From positions 1-16,468 of the forward strand of contig CANQJY010000014.1 of the NCBI GenBank assembly GCA_947624365.1: a stretch of 16,468 nucleotides of DNA, written 5' to 3'. Position 1 is the first letter of the stretch; every line of letters begins with the position of its first letter. The notes beneath the pieces were generated by a model that saw nothing but the letters and a program-made list of their open reading frames with translations, ran no database searches and was not told the origin of the DNA. This DNA is from an uncultured Clostridia bacterium. GTDB lineage: Bacteria > Bacillota > Clostridia > TANB77 > CAG-508. Both the position numbers and the translations under genes were made by a program. Shown here piece by piece: positions 1 to 6,026 of this stretch.

Positions 1-1
1 G

Positions 2-640
2 AAAGAAAATCCAGAAGGATTACAAAAAGGATTAAAAAATTTATTAACACATATTGATAATTTAAAAAATAGTTTTGGACTAAAAGTTATTGTAGCATTA
101 AATCGTTACCAAACAGACACAGAAGAAGAAATAAAATTATTAGAAGAAGAATTGAAAAAACAAGGTGTTTTTCTTAGCTTGGTAGAAGGTTGGGCAAAAG
201 GTGGAGAAGGTGCTATAGATATTGCTAACAAAATTGTAGAATTAACTTGTGAAGAAGAAAATAAAGAAGTTGATTACATATATTCATTAGAAGATGATAT
301 CAAAACAAAAATAGAAAAAATTGCAACAAAAATATATCATGCAGTAGGAGTAGAATTTACAAAAGAGGCAATTGATAATATTGAAAAAATACAAAAATTA
401 GGATATAAAGAATTACCAGTATGTATTGCAAAAACTCAATATTCATTATCAGATGATGCAAAAAATCTAACAGATGAAGGTGATTATGTAATTCATATCC
501 GTGATGTTGAATTAAAAGCAGGTGCTGGATTTGTTGTTGCATTGGCTGGAAAAATCATGACAATGCCAGGACTTCCAAGAGTACCAGCAGCAGAGGCAAT
601 TACAATAGATGAAAATGGAAATGTAGAAGGTATTTTCTAA
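2..640 (+). CDS. fhs: Formate-tetrahydrofolate ligase, C-terminal part (5' end outside window)
   Basis: This enzyme joins formate to tetrahydrofolate using ATP, giving 10-formyl-THF, the entry step of the methyl branch of one-carbon metabolism and of the Wood-Ljungdahl pathway in acetogens. It acts in the cytoplasm. The frame is open from base 2, so the gene starts before the window; 212 residues are visible of a family that is usually about 556. Recognisable C-terminal features are VIVALNRYQTDTEEEI, the VEGWAKGGEGA segment, and the closing MTMPGLPRVPAAEAI motif followed by a short NGNVEGIF tail, which is how nearly all members end. The ATG at 152 is internal and not a start. The stop at 638-640 lies between the elements of a candidate forespore promoter for the next gene. 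Identification rests on the motifs and I consider it secure. Confidence 0.95.
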   Translation, partial: KENPEGLQKGLKNLLTHIDNLKNSFGLKVIVALNRYQTDTEEEIKLLEEELKKQGVFLSLVEGWAKGGEGAIDIANKIVELTCEEENKEVDYIYSLEDDIKTKIEKIATKIYHAVGVEFTKEAIDNIEKIQKLGYKELPVCIAKTQYSLSDDAKNLTDEGDYVIHIRDVELKAGAGFVVALAGKIMTMPGLPRVPAAEAITIDENGNVEGIF

Positions 641-658
641 CAAAAAATGGACATCCTA
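630..658 (+). promoter_or_regulatory. Candidate forespore (sigma-G/sigma-F type) promoter for gpr
   Basis: GTATT at 630-634 and CATCCTA at 652-658 are separated by 17 bases. The Bacillus sigma-G consensus is roughly GHATR, 17-18 bases, CATNNTA, so the -10 element matches fully and the -35 element differs at one base. gpr is a known sigma-G target in Bacillus, which makes the match more credible. The -35 element lies inside the last codons of fhs. Transcription would start around 664-667, in the loop of the hairpin at 643-686. No mapping data are available, so this is a motif-based inference. Confidence 0.6.
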
Positions 659-686
659 TACTTAAAAAGATAGGAGGTCCATTTTT
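643..686 (+). terminator. Hairpin: likely fhs terminator that also covers the gpr ribosome site
   Basis: The arm at 643-658 pairs with 671-686 over 16 positions with one mismatch (A653 against G676) and a 12-base loop. The right arm ends in a T run directly before the gpr ATG at 687, as in an intrinsic terminator. The gpr Shine-Dalgarno AGGAGG at 672-677 is wholly inside the right arm. A transcript coming from fhs would therefore either stop here or carry a hidden gpr ribosome site, while a transcript starting in the loop would lack the left arm and leave the site free. Confidence 0.8.
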
Positions 687-1622
687 ATGATAAATTTTAG
701 AACAGATTTAGCTTCAGAAAGAAGAGATTTGTATAAAAAAGCAAATCAAATTGAGGATGAAATTCAAGGTATTGAAAGCGAAAAAGAAGAAGTTGACGAA
801 AATTTGTCAATTGAACGTGTAAAAATAACTAATCAAGAGGGAGAAAAAGCGATTGGAAAGCCAATAGGTAATTATATAACAATAGACATAAAAAAATTAA
901 AAATTGCACAAGAAGAAGAAATACAAAAAGCATCAGAAACTTTATCAAATGAATTAAAAAAAATTGTAGACTTGCATGTAGATAAGCAAGGAGAAACTTT
1001 AGTTGTAGGATTAGGAAATATTTATGTTACACCAGATAGTTTAGGACCAAAAGTTATAAATGAAATAGAAGTAACAAGGCATGTAATAAAATACCTACCA
1101 CAATATGTAGAAGAAGGAACAAGAGAAATTAGCGCAATATCACCAGGAGTATTAGGAACAACTGGAATAGAAACTTTAGAAATATTAAAAGGAATTGTTG
1201 ATAATATTCATCCTAAATTATTAATTGTTATAGATGCATTAGCATCAAGAAGCATAGAAAGAATTAGTAGTACTATCCAAATTTCAGACACAGGGATTGT
1301 ACCTGGAGCAGGTGTAGGTAATACAAGAGCAGAAATTAGCAAAAACACATTAGGTATACCGGTTATTGCAGTAGGAATACCAACAGTTGTAGAAACAGCA
1401 GTATTAGTAAATGATTGTTTAGATTTATTAATTGAAAAATTACAAGATGAAGCTAAATCTAATGATATGCTAAATCAAATGAAAGAGGCAGACAATTATG
1501 AGGAAATTAAAGAAGCTCTTGTTCCAAATGACTATAATTTAATTGTAACTCCAAAAGAAATTGATGATTTAATTGAAAACATGAAAGACGTTGTTGCAGG
1601 TGGAATTAACGGAAGCTTGTAG
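687..1622 (+). CDS. gpr: Germination protease GPR (spore protease)
   Basis: GPR degrades the small acid-soluble proteins that coat spore DNA, once germination begins. It is made in the forespore as an inactive zymogen that removes its own short N-terminal propeptide. The 311-residue product carries the family's marks in order: RTDLA near residues 5-9 (processing region), VVGLGN and TPDSLGP (Asp117, matching one of the two catalytic aspartates of the A25 family), GVLGTTGIET, VIDALASRS (Asp183, the second aspartate), ISDTGIVPGAGVGNTR, GIPVIAVGIPTVV, and a closing VTPKEIDDLIENM segment. It is shorter than the Bacillus protein (about 370): the leader before RTDLA and the segment before the C-terminal VTPKE block are both reduced. 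The ATG at 687 follows AGGAGG with 9 bases between. It shows that the host makes endospores. Confidence 0.95.
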   Translation: MINFRTDLASERRDLYKKANQIEDEIQGIESEKEEVDENLSIERVKITNQEGEKAIGKPIGNYITIDIKKLKIAQEEEIQKASETLSNELKKIVDLHVDKQGETLVVGLGNIYVTPDSLGPKVINEIEVTRHVIKYLPQYVEEGTREISAISPGVLGTTGIETLEILKGIVDNIHPKLLIVIDALASRSIERISSTIQISDTGIVPGAGVGNTRAEISKNTLGIPVIAVGIPTVVETAVLVNDCLDLLIEKLQDEAKSNDMLNQMKEADNYEEIKEALVPNDYNLIVTPKEIDDLIENMKDVVAGGINGSL

Positions 1623-1650
1623 AATAAAATATAAAAATTCACAAAAAAAG

Positions 1651-1679
1651 TTGCAAAAAAACATTAATTCATATATAAT
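1651..1679 (+). promoter_or_regulatory. Sigma-A-type promoter for the membrane protein gene
   Basis: TTGCAA at 1651-1656 and TATAAT at 1674-1679 are 17 bases apart, a good housekeeping promoter (-35 matches four of six, -10 all six). An A-rich tract at 1638-1649 lies directly upstream and could act as an UP element. The start would fall near 1686, leaving a very short leader before the ribosome site AGGAGG at 1691-1696. Confidence 0.75.
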
Positions 1680-1703
1680 CATGTTAGAAAAGGAGGAATG
1701 AAC

Positions 1704-2426
1704 ATGGCAGAGAATAAAGAAGAAAAGAAAGAAGAAATAAAAGCAGAAGCACCAACACCAAAAGTAGAAAAAGCAAAAGAAGAAAAAAAGTTTGAACCAG
1801 TAAAAGCAGGAGCAGAAACTAAAAAAACAGCAAAGACAACTGCAAAACCTAAAGAAGAAAAAGCTAAAAAGAAAAAGAGTATATTTTTAAGAACAATTTC
1901 AGTTGTTTTAGTATTATTAATTGTAATAGGACTTATATATATAGCATTGCCATCACCAGCAAGAACTTTACAACAAGCAATGAGAAGTTTAAAGGCAGGA
2001 AATTATGAAAAACTAGAAGAATATATGGATTACAACCAATTGATGAGTGCATCTGTATTATCAACAGAAAATGAAGAACAAAATAAATTATTCTTTGAAG
2101 ATTTAGAATTTGTAGTAAAAGAATGGGATACAGCTACAATTCAAGTAGAGACAACTAATAAAGATTTCAAAAAAGTTGTACAAAATGCAGTAACAAATTT
2201 ATTGCAACAATATTTCAGTAGCGAAAGCACAGAAATAGGAGATGTATTGCTAGAAGAATTAAAAAATGAAGATGTTGGAACAACATCAACAACTCAAACA
2301 ATTACAGTACAAAAAATAGATGGAAAATGGAAAGTTATTGTAGATGATAATTTAAGAAGTGCAATTTTCCCTGGATTAGTAGAAACATTAGAAACTCTAA
2401 CAAATGGAAGTGCATTTTCAAACTAA
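1704..2426 (+). CDS. Single-pass membrane protein with charged cytoplasmic tail and extracytoplasmic domain, function unknown
   Basis: I do not recognise a characterised family. With the start at 1704 the product is 240 residues. Residues 1-58 are a low-complexity Lys/Glu/Ala tail with many KEEK-type blocks, residues about 61-83 form one hydrophobic segment (SVVLVLLIVIGLIYIAL), and the remaining ~155 residues are soluble. The Lys cluster just before the segment predicts a cytoplasmic N-terminus and an outside C-terminal domain. That domain has helices around LKAGNYEKLEEYM and a closing beta-rich TITVQKIDGKWKVIVDD, the layout of NTF2-like/DUF4878-type lipoproteins; this resemblance is only suggestive. 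ATG 1704 is preferred over ATG 1698 because AGGAGG at 1691-1696 is 7 bases from 1704 but only one base from 1698. It has its own promoter and a strong terminator, so it is probably expressed alone. Confidence 0.8.
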   Translation: MAENKEEKKEEIKAEAPTPKVEKAKEEKKFEPVKAGAETKKTAKTTAKPKEEKAKKKKSIFLRTISVVLVLLIVIGLIYIALPSPARTLQQAMRSLKAGNYEKLEEYMDYNQLMSASVLSTENEEQNKLFFEDLEFVVKEWDTATIQVETTNKDFKKVVQNAVTNLLQQYFSSESTEIGDVLLEELKNEDVGTTSTTQTITVQKIDGKWKVIVDDNLRSAIFPGLVETLETLTNGSAFSN

Positions 2427-2431
2427 TAAAT

Positions 2432-2467
2432 AATAAAAGTGAGCTAACTTTTTAGCTCACTTTTATT
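2432..2467. terminator. Bidirectional intrinsic terminator between convergent genes
   Basis: A perfect 16-bp stem (2432-2447 with 2452-2467) with a 4-base loop is flanked by A runs on the left and T runs on the right, so it can terminate transcripts from both strands. It follows the + strand membrane-protein gene by 5 bases. The last codons and the stop of ytxC, on the - strand, lie inside the stem. Confidence 0.9.
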
Positions 2468-3307
2468 TGAAGTATGTCTATATAGTTGACAAATAGTACA
2501 ATCTGTACATAAATCAATATGATTTTCAAATATTAATATCAAAGTATTTAAAAATTCATCAATTGAATTTTCAATCAAATGGATATAAAGCTTTTTAGGT
2601 AGTAAATTAAGTAATGCATTTAATAAATAATCATTATTTGAAAAAGTAATGTCAGATAAATATTTTGCATCAAAAAAATATTCCTGAATATCAATTTGAT
2701 TCATATTATTATCTAACAATATATAGTTATTTTTTAGATATATTAAATGTAAAATATCAGTATTTGACGGTTGAGAATTAATATAAAGTTTTAATAAAGA
2801 AACAAACTCCAAATACTCTTTTTCAATCATGAATTGATTAACGGCATTATCTACAATTTCATCTAAAATAGAGAAATAAGATTTTAAACGGAAATATATA
2901 AAGCCTGTTAATATAATAGAATTATGTTCTTTTAAATATAAATAAAATTGCTCTGTAAGATAAGAGAATTTTTTATCAAAATAATGTGTAAAATCATCAC
3001 TACAAATATCAAAACAAACTTGTAAAATTTTTTTTCTTTCTATTGAATCAAAATAAAAATAATTTTGAGAGATAGAATCTTTCAAAAAAAATTCTTCTAA
3101 TTCATCTATAACCATATAAGACAAAATATCAGCAATTCTATGAATAAAAGTATCTGAATTATTACCAGTATAATGTATAATAATATTATTATAATGTTTA
3201 AATTGATTTTGTGAAAAACAAACATCTTGTAAGTCACATAAATGTAGTTCATTTAGTAGATAGGCTAGTAATGTATCATTGTTTGTTTTTATACAAATGG
3301 ATTTCAT
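2444..3307 (-). CDS. ytxC: YtxC-family putative sporulation protein
   Basis: The product has 287 residues and resembles the YtxC family, known mainly from endospore formers and annotated as a putative sporulation protein whose molecular role is unclear. The most characteristic stretch is at residues about 134-176: LTGFIYFRLKSYFSILDEIV followed by VNQFMIEKEYLEFVSLLKLY, the conserved core of the family. A Cys cluster (C267, C270, C273) lies near the C-terminus. There is no signal peptide or membrane segment, so it should be cytoplasmic. The start codon is preceded by GGAAGGGAG with 7 bases between. It is a lone gene: a terminator separates it from the branching-enzyme unit upstream, and I see no convincing promoter in the 100-base gap, only a CATATGATA box at 3360-3368 (- strand) that resembles a sigma-K -10 element without a matching -35. 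Confidence 0.85.
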   Translation of the reverse strand: MKSICIKTNNDTLLAYLLNELHLCDLQDVCFSQNQFKHYNNIIIHYTGNNSDTFIHRIADILSYMVIDELEEFFLKDSISQNYFYFDSIERKKILQVCFDICSDDFTHYFDKKFSYLTEQFYLYLKEHNSIILTGFIYFRLKSYFSILDEIVDNAVNQFMIEKEYLEFVSLLKLYINSQPSNTDILHLIYLKNNYILLDNNMNQIDIQEYFFDAKYLSDITFSNNDYLLNALLNLLPKKLYIHLIENSIDEFLNTLILIFENHIDLCTDCTICQLYRHTSNKSELKS

Positions 3308-3385
3308 TAAAAAAACTCCCTTCCTAACTAGTATCTACTAAACTTGAAAAGTTATACATTATCATATGAAAAAAAGCATAAAATG

Positions 3386-3412
3386 AAAATTGTCCCAAAA
3401 GGGACAATTTTT
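3386..3412 (-). terminator. Intrinsic terminator of the DUF4912-branching enzyme unit
   Basis: An 11-bp perfect stem (3386-3396 with 3401-3411, loop AAAA) overlaps the stop codon of the branching enzyme at 3411-3413. Read on the - strand the stem ends in a T-rich tract (ATTTTCATTTT). Confidence 0.85.
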
Positions 3413-4997
3413 AACTATAAATATGATAATCAATATCAGGAAATAAGCAGTCTTTTTCTTGAATATTTTTTAAAAATTTACTATCAATCTGATTTGATTT
3501 AATTTTTTCATATAATTTCGTAAAACGACCAATATGATCTTTAATTCGTTTTTTAGCATAATCAACCATTGTGCCATTTGTAATTATAAATAGCCAATCA
3601 CTACTTTGAGCTAATAAAAGTTCTCGTGCACATTGGTTTAGAGCTTCTTTTTGTATTCCTTCTGCATTTGGATATAAATAAGCTAATTCACACATTCTAT
3701 CTCCAGCAACATGTAGATGTCTATGTACATAATCATTTGTTTGATTAAGCCATACCTCACTATATCCATTTGCGCCCCAACTAGAACGGCAAGGAGTTGA
3801 TACTTGAATTTCTGGATAACGATCGATATATTCAGAAGGAGTAATTAATGAAAAATTACAATTATCATAATAAATTTTTTTAAATAAGATATATAGCCAA
3901 TAAGGTCCTTCATACCACCAATGACCATAAAGTTCAGCATCATAAGGACATAAAATAATAGGGGGTTTTTCCATATATGGACTTATATCATTAATTTGTT
4001 TAACACGAGAATCTAGAAAATGTCCAGCCTGTTTTTCAGCAGAATCTTTAGCCCACTGTAAGTTATAATAATCTTTATATTCACTTTTTCCTGTAATACG
4101 ATAATATTTAATTCCAGTATGTACACGAGCACCATTATGTGCAATATATGGTTTAATATAATCATAATCGGCATCATATCCAATATCACGATAAAATTCC
4201 CTATAGTTAAAATCTCCCGGATATCCATTAATAGAACTCCATACCTGACGAGATGATTCTAAATCACGACCAAATGCAACAACTCCTTCAGGAGAAACAA
4301 TAGGTGCAAAAGTACCATAAATAGGTGTAGGATCTGCATATAATATACCATGAGTTTCAGTAATTACATATTCAATCCCAAATTCTCTCAAATATTTATC
4401 AGCTTCTGGTATATAGCCACATTCAGGTAACCAAATACCACGAGGTTTTCTTCCGAAATATTTTTCATATGTTTGTACACCAACAGCAATTTGTGCACGT
4501 ACTGTTTTTTCATTTACATATAAAATAGGGAAATATCCATGTGTTGCACCACAAGTAATAATTTCCAAAACACCAATATCTTGGAAATGCTTAAAAGCTT
4601 CAATTAAATTACAATTATATACGTCTCTAAAAAGATGTAAATCATTTGAATATCTGTCATAATAATAGTGAGATAGCTTATTTAAACGTTCGTCATAAGC
4701 AGTTCTAACAATTTCTTTTTTAGATAATTCAATTAACTTTTTTAGATAATTAATATATTTTTTTTGTAATAATTTATTATCTAACATAGAAAGTAAAGGA
4801 GGTGTGATAGACATTGTAATACGAAAATCTACACCTTCATCTACTAATTTTTGAAAATTTGTCAGTAGTGGAATATATGTTTCTGAAATTGCTTCATATA
4901 ACCATGATTCTTCTAAATAATCATCACTTTCCGGATGATGTATAAATGGCAAATGTGCATGTAATACAAAACTGACATATCCTTTTTTCTCTTGCAT
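3411..4997 (-). CDS. GH57 1,4-alpha-glucan branching enzyme
   Basis: This enzyme creates alpha-1,6 branches in glycogen-like glucans. It is 528 residues, the usual length of the bacterial GH57/DUF1957 branching enzymes (about 520-530). The five GH57 motifs are present in order: HAHLPF (14-19), GATHGYFPIL (150-159), WLPECGY (189-195), CPYDAELYGHWWYEGP (350-365) and WGANGYSEVWLN (407-418). By family knowledge Glu192 is the nucleophile and Asp353 the acid/base, and both are present. The C-terminal ~100 residues (LYPNAEGIQKEALNQCAREL, QSSDWLFIITNGT) form the helical domain typical of the branching enzymes rather than the GH57 amylases. The start follows AGGAG by 6 bases. It lies 13 bases after the DUF4912 gene, so the two are co-transcribed. 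No glycogen synthase or ADP-glucose pyrophosphorylase is nearby. The gene is unrelated to the GH13 enzyme usually called glgB, so no symbol is given. Confidence 0.93.
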   Translation of the reverse strand: MQEKKGYVSFVLHAHLPFIHHPESDDYLEESWLYEAISETYIPLLTNFQKLVDEGVDFRITMSITPPLLSMLDNKLLQKKYINYLKKLIELSKKEIVRTAYDERLNKLSHYYYDRYSNDLHLFRDVYNCNLIEAFKHFQDIGVLEIITCGATHGYFPILYVNEKTVRAQIAVGVQTYEKYFGRKPRGIWLPECGYIPEADKYLREFGIEYVITETHGILYADPTPIYGTFAPIVSPEGVVAFGRDLESSRQVWSSINGYPGDFNYREFYRDIGYDADYDYIKPYIAHNGARVHTGIKYYRITGKSEYKDYYNLQWAKDSAEKQAGHFLDSRVKQINDISPYMEKPPIILCPYDAELYGHWWYEGPYWLYILFKKIYYDNCNFSLITPSEYIDRYPEIQVSTPCRSSWGANGYSEVWLNQTNDYVHRHLHVAGDRMCELAYLYPNAEGIQKEALNQCARELLLAQSSDWLFIITNGTMVDYAKKRIKDHIGRFTKLYEKIKSNQIDSKFLKNIQEKDCLFPDIDYHIYS

Positions 4998-5010
4998 GAT
5001 ATACTCCTAA

Positions 5011-5811
5011 TTAAAATTTTCTTATATGAATGTTTCCAGATGATGGGTTACCAATTTCATTTTCTTCTTTATATAATTTTTGATATAGGTCATAAATATT
5101 TTTTATCTTAAATGTTGAAATTGATTTTCGATAATAATTATTTGTTTTCATATTTCTAATTAAAATATCTTTATCTGAAAATAATATGTGATCATTTGGT
5201 GAAGTAAGTGGATTAGAAATACTAACATAAAAATAATCTGGTAAAGCAATAGGCTCATTTTTAATATATTCTGGAATTGGTCTTCTACCAAGCTCAATAC
5301 GGTAATTACAATTTGCATCTTGAACATGTAAATACCAAGAAGTTGCAAAATCATTAATTTCTATCTCAAAACTATATTGCATTGTATCATTATGTACTAT
5401 TAAAACAGGGCGTGTTTTGTCAAAAAAGTTATCTCCATATTGCTTTTTGAAATTTTCTCTATCCATATCAGAAATATCCCAATAAATAAACAATGTATTT
5501 GGAGTTTGAGCAAGTAGCTTTACAATAGTTTGATTATAGCGATATGGTAAATCATAATATTCTATTATATCTACTTTTTTATCAGTTACTGCCTTTTTAG
5601 TTCTAGTTGTTTTTTTTGTAGTGGTCTTTTTTACAGTTGTTCTTTTTGATGCTTTTTTGGTTGTAGTAGATTTTTTAGATGGTTCTACTTTTTTTGTAGT
5701 AGCACTTTTGGTAGTAGATTTTTTTGTTCTAACTGGCTTTTTAGCGGTAGACTTTTTTGTTGTAGATACTGTTACTTTACTTGTTTTTGCTTCTTTTGTT
5801 TCTTTTGGCAT
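5011..5811 (-). CDS. DUF4912 protein with histone-H1-like Lys/Thr tail
   Basis: The 266-residue product has two parts. Residues 1-80 are almost only Lys, Thr, Ser, Ala and Arg, in repeats such as KKSTTK, TTKKAS and KKTTTKKTTR, strongly basic and probably disordered, as in the tails of histone-H1-like bacterial proteins. Residues about 86-215 match DUF4912: LPYRYNQTIVKLLAQTPNTL, FIYWDIS, SWYLHVQDANCNYRIELGRR and a final FYVSISNPLTSP. DUF4912 genes often adjoin GH57 branching enzymes, as here; the function is not established. I chose ATG 5811 because AGGAGG sits 7 bases upstream on the - strand; an in-frame TTG two codons earlier is too close to that site. It is the first gene of a two-gene operon. 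The basic tail could bind nucleic acid or an anionic polymer, which is inference. Confidence 0.85.
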   Translation of the reverse strand: MPKETKEAKTSKVTVSTTKKSTAKKPVRTKKSTTKSATTKKVEPSKKSTTTKKASKRTTVKKTTTKKTTRTKKAVTDKKVDIIEYYDLPYRYNQTIVKLLAQTPNTLFIYWDISDMDRENFKKQYGDNFFDKTRPVLIVHNDTMQYSFEIEINDFATSWYLHVQDANCNYRIELGRRPIPEYIKNEPIALPDYFYVSISNPLTSPNDHILFSDKDILIRNMKTNNYYRKSISTFKIKNIYDLYQKLYKEENEIGNPSSGNIHIRKF

Positions 5812-5847
5812 AACCAATCCTCCTATGTATACTTTTTTACTGAATAT

Positions 5848-5876
5848 ATACTATACCAAAATTAGAATAAATTCAA
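5848..5876 (-). promoter_or_regulatory. Possible promoter for the DUF4912-branching enzyme operon
   Basis: On the - strand, TTGAAT (5871-5876) is followed after 17 bases by TAGTAT (5848-5853), or after 15 bases by TATAGT (5850-5855). Both resemble a sigma-A promoter but neither is ideal. The leader to ATG 5811 would be about 30 bases and contains the AGGAGG site. Confidence 0.45.
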
Positions 5877-5934
5877 GTAAAAACAACAATATTTTTAAAA
5901 ATATATAAATGTTCACAAAAAATTCACAAAAAAA

Positions 5935-5961
5935 TTAGCAGAAAGTATTGACAAGTGCTAA
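5935..5961 (+). promoter_or_regulatory. Upstream degenerate CIRCE-like operator
   Basis: TTAGCAGAA (5935-5943), nine bases, then AAGTGCTAA (5953-5961). The CIRCE consensus is TTAGCACTC-N9-GAGTGCTAA: the left half matches 6 of 9 bases, the right half 8 of 9, and the spacing is exact. The outer TTAGCA/TGCTAA arms are perfect. The -35 box TTGACA starts in its spacer, so a bound HrcA would block RNA polymerase. Confidence 0.6.
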
Positions 5962-5976
5962 AAATGGATATAATAT
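5948..5976 (+). promoter_or_regulatory. Promoter of the hrcA-grpE-dnaK-dnaJ operon
   Basis: TTGACA (5948-5953) is a perfect -35 box. TATAAT at 5969-5974 is a perfect -10 box but only 15 bases away; TAATAT at 5971-5976 gives the usual 17. Either would start transcription near 5981-5984, just before the downstream CIRCE element, the classic arrangement for HrcA control. Confidence 0.8.
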
Positions 5977-5985
5977 ATATAAGAA

Positions 5986-6012
5986 TTAGCAATCAAACAA
6001 TCAGAGTGCTAA
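5986..6012 (+). promoter_or_regulatory. CIRCE operator (HrcA binding site)
   Basis: TTAGCAATC (5986-5994), nine bases, GAGTGCTAA (6004-6012). This is the CIRCE inverted repeat with a single mismatch in 18 conserved positions. It lies in the leader of the operon, immediately before the hrcA ribosome site, where HrcA binding represses transcription and is relieved by heat shock. Confidence 0.95.
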
Positions 6013-6026
6013 AAGAGGTGATAAAT

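Noticed and set aside
1623..1650. Terminator for gpr
   Set aside because: The gap after gpr has A-rich sequence but no stem, so no terminator can be supported.
3360..3368. Possible sigma-K -10 box (CATATGATA) for ytxC on the - strand
   Set aside because: No AC-type -35 element at the proper distance, and such AT-rich boxes are common by chance here.
5621..5908. A 95-codon + strand frame rich in Val/Phe/Leu that looks like a membrane protein
   Set aside because: It is the mirror image of the Lys/Thr-rich tail of the DUF4912 gene; low-complexity coding DNA yields such hydrophobic shadows.
5955..6026. hrcA beginning at GTG 5955, adding 24 residues
   Set aside because: It would make coding sequence of the -10 box and the CIRCE element, has no ribosome site, and HrcA homologues begin MLDxRK, which fits TTG 6027.
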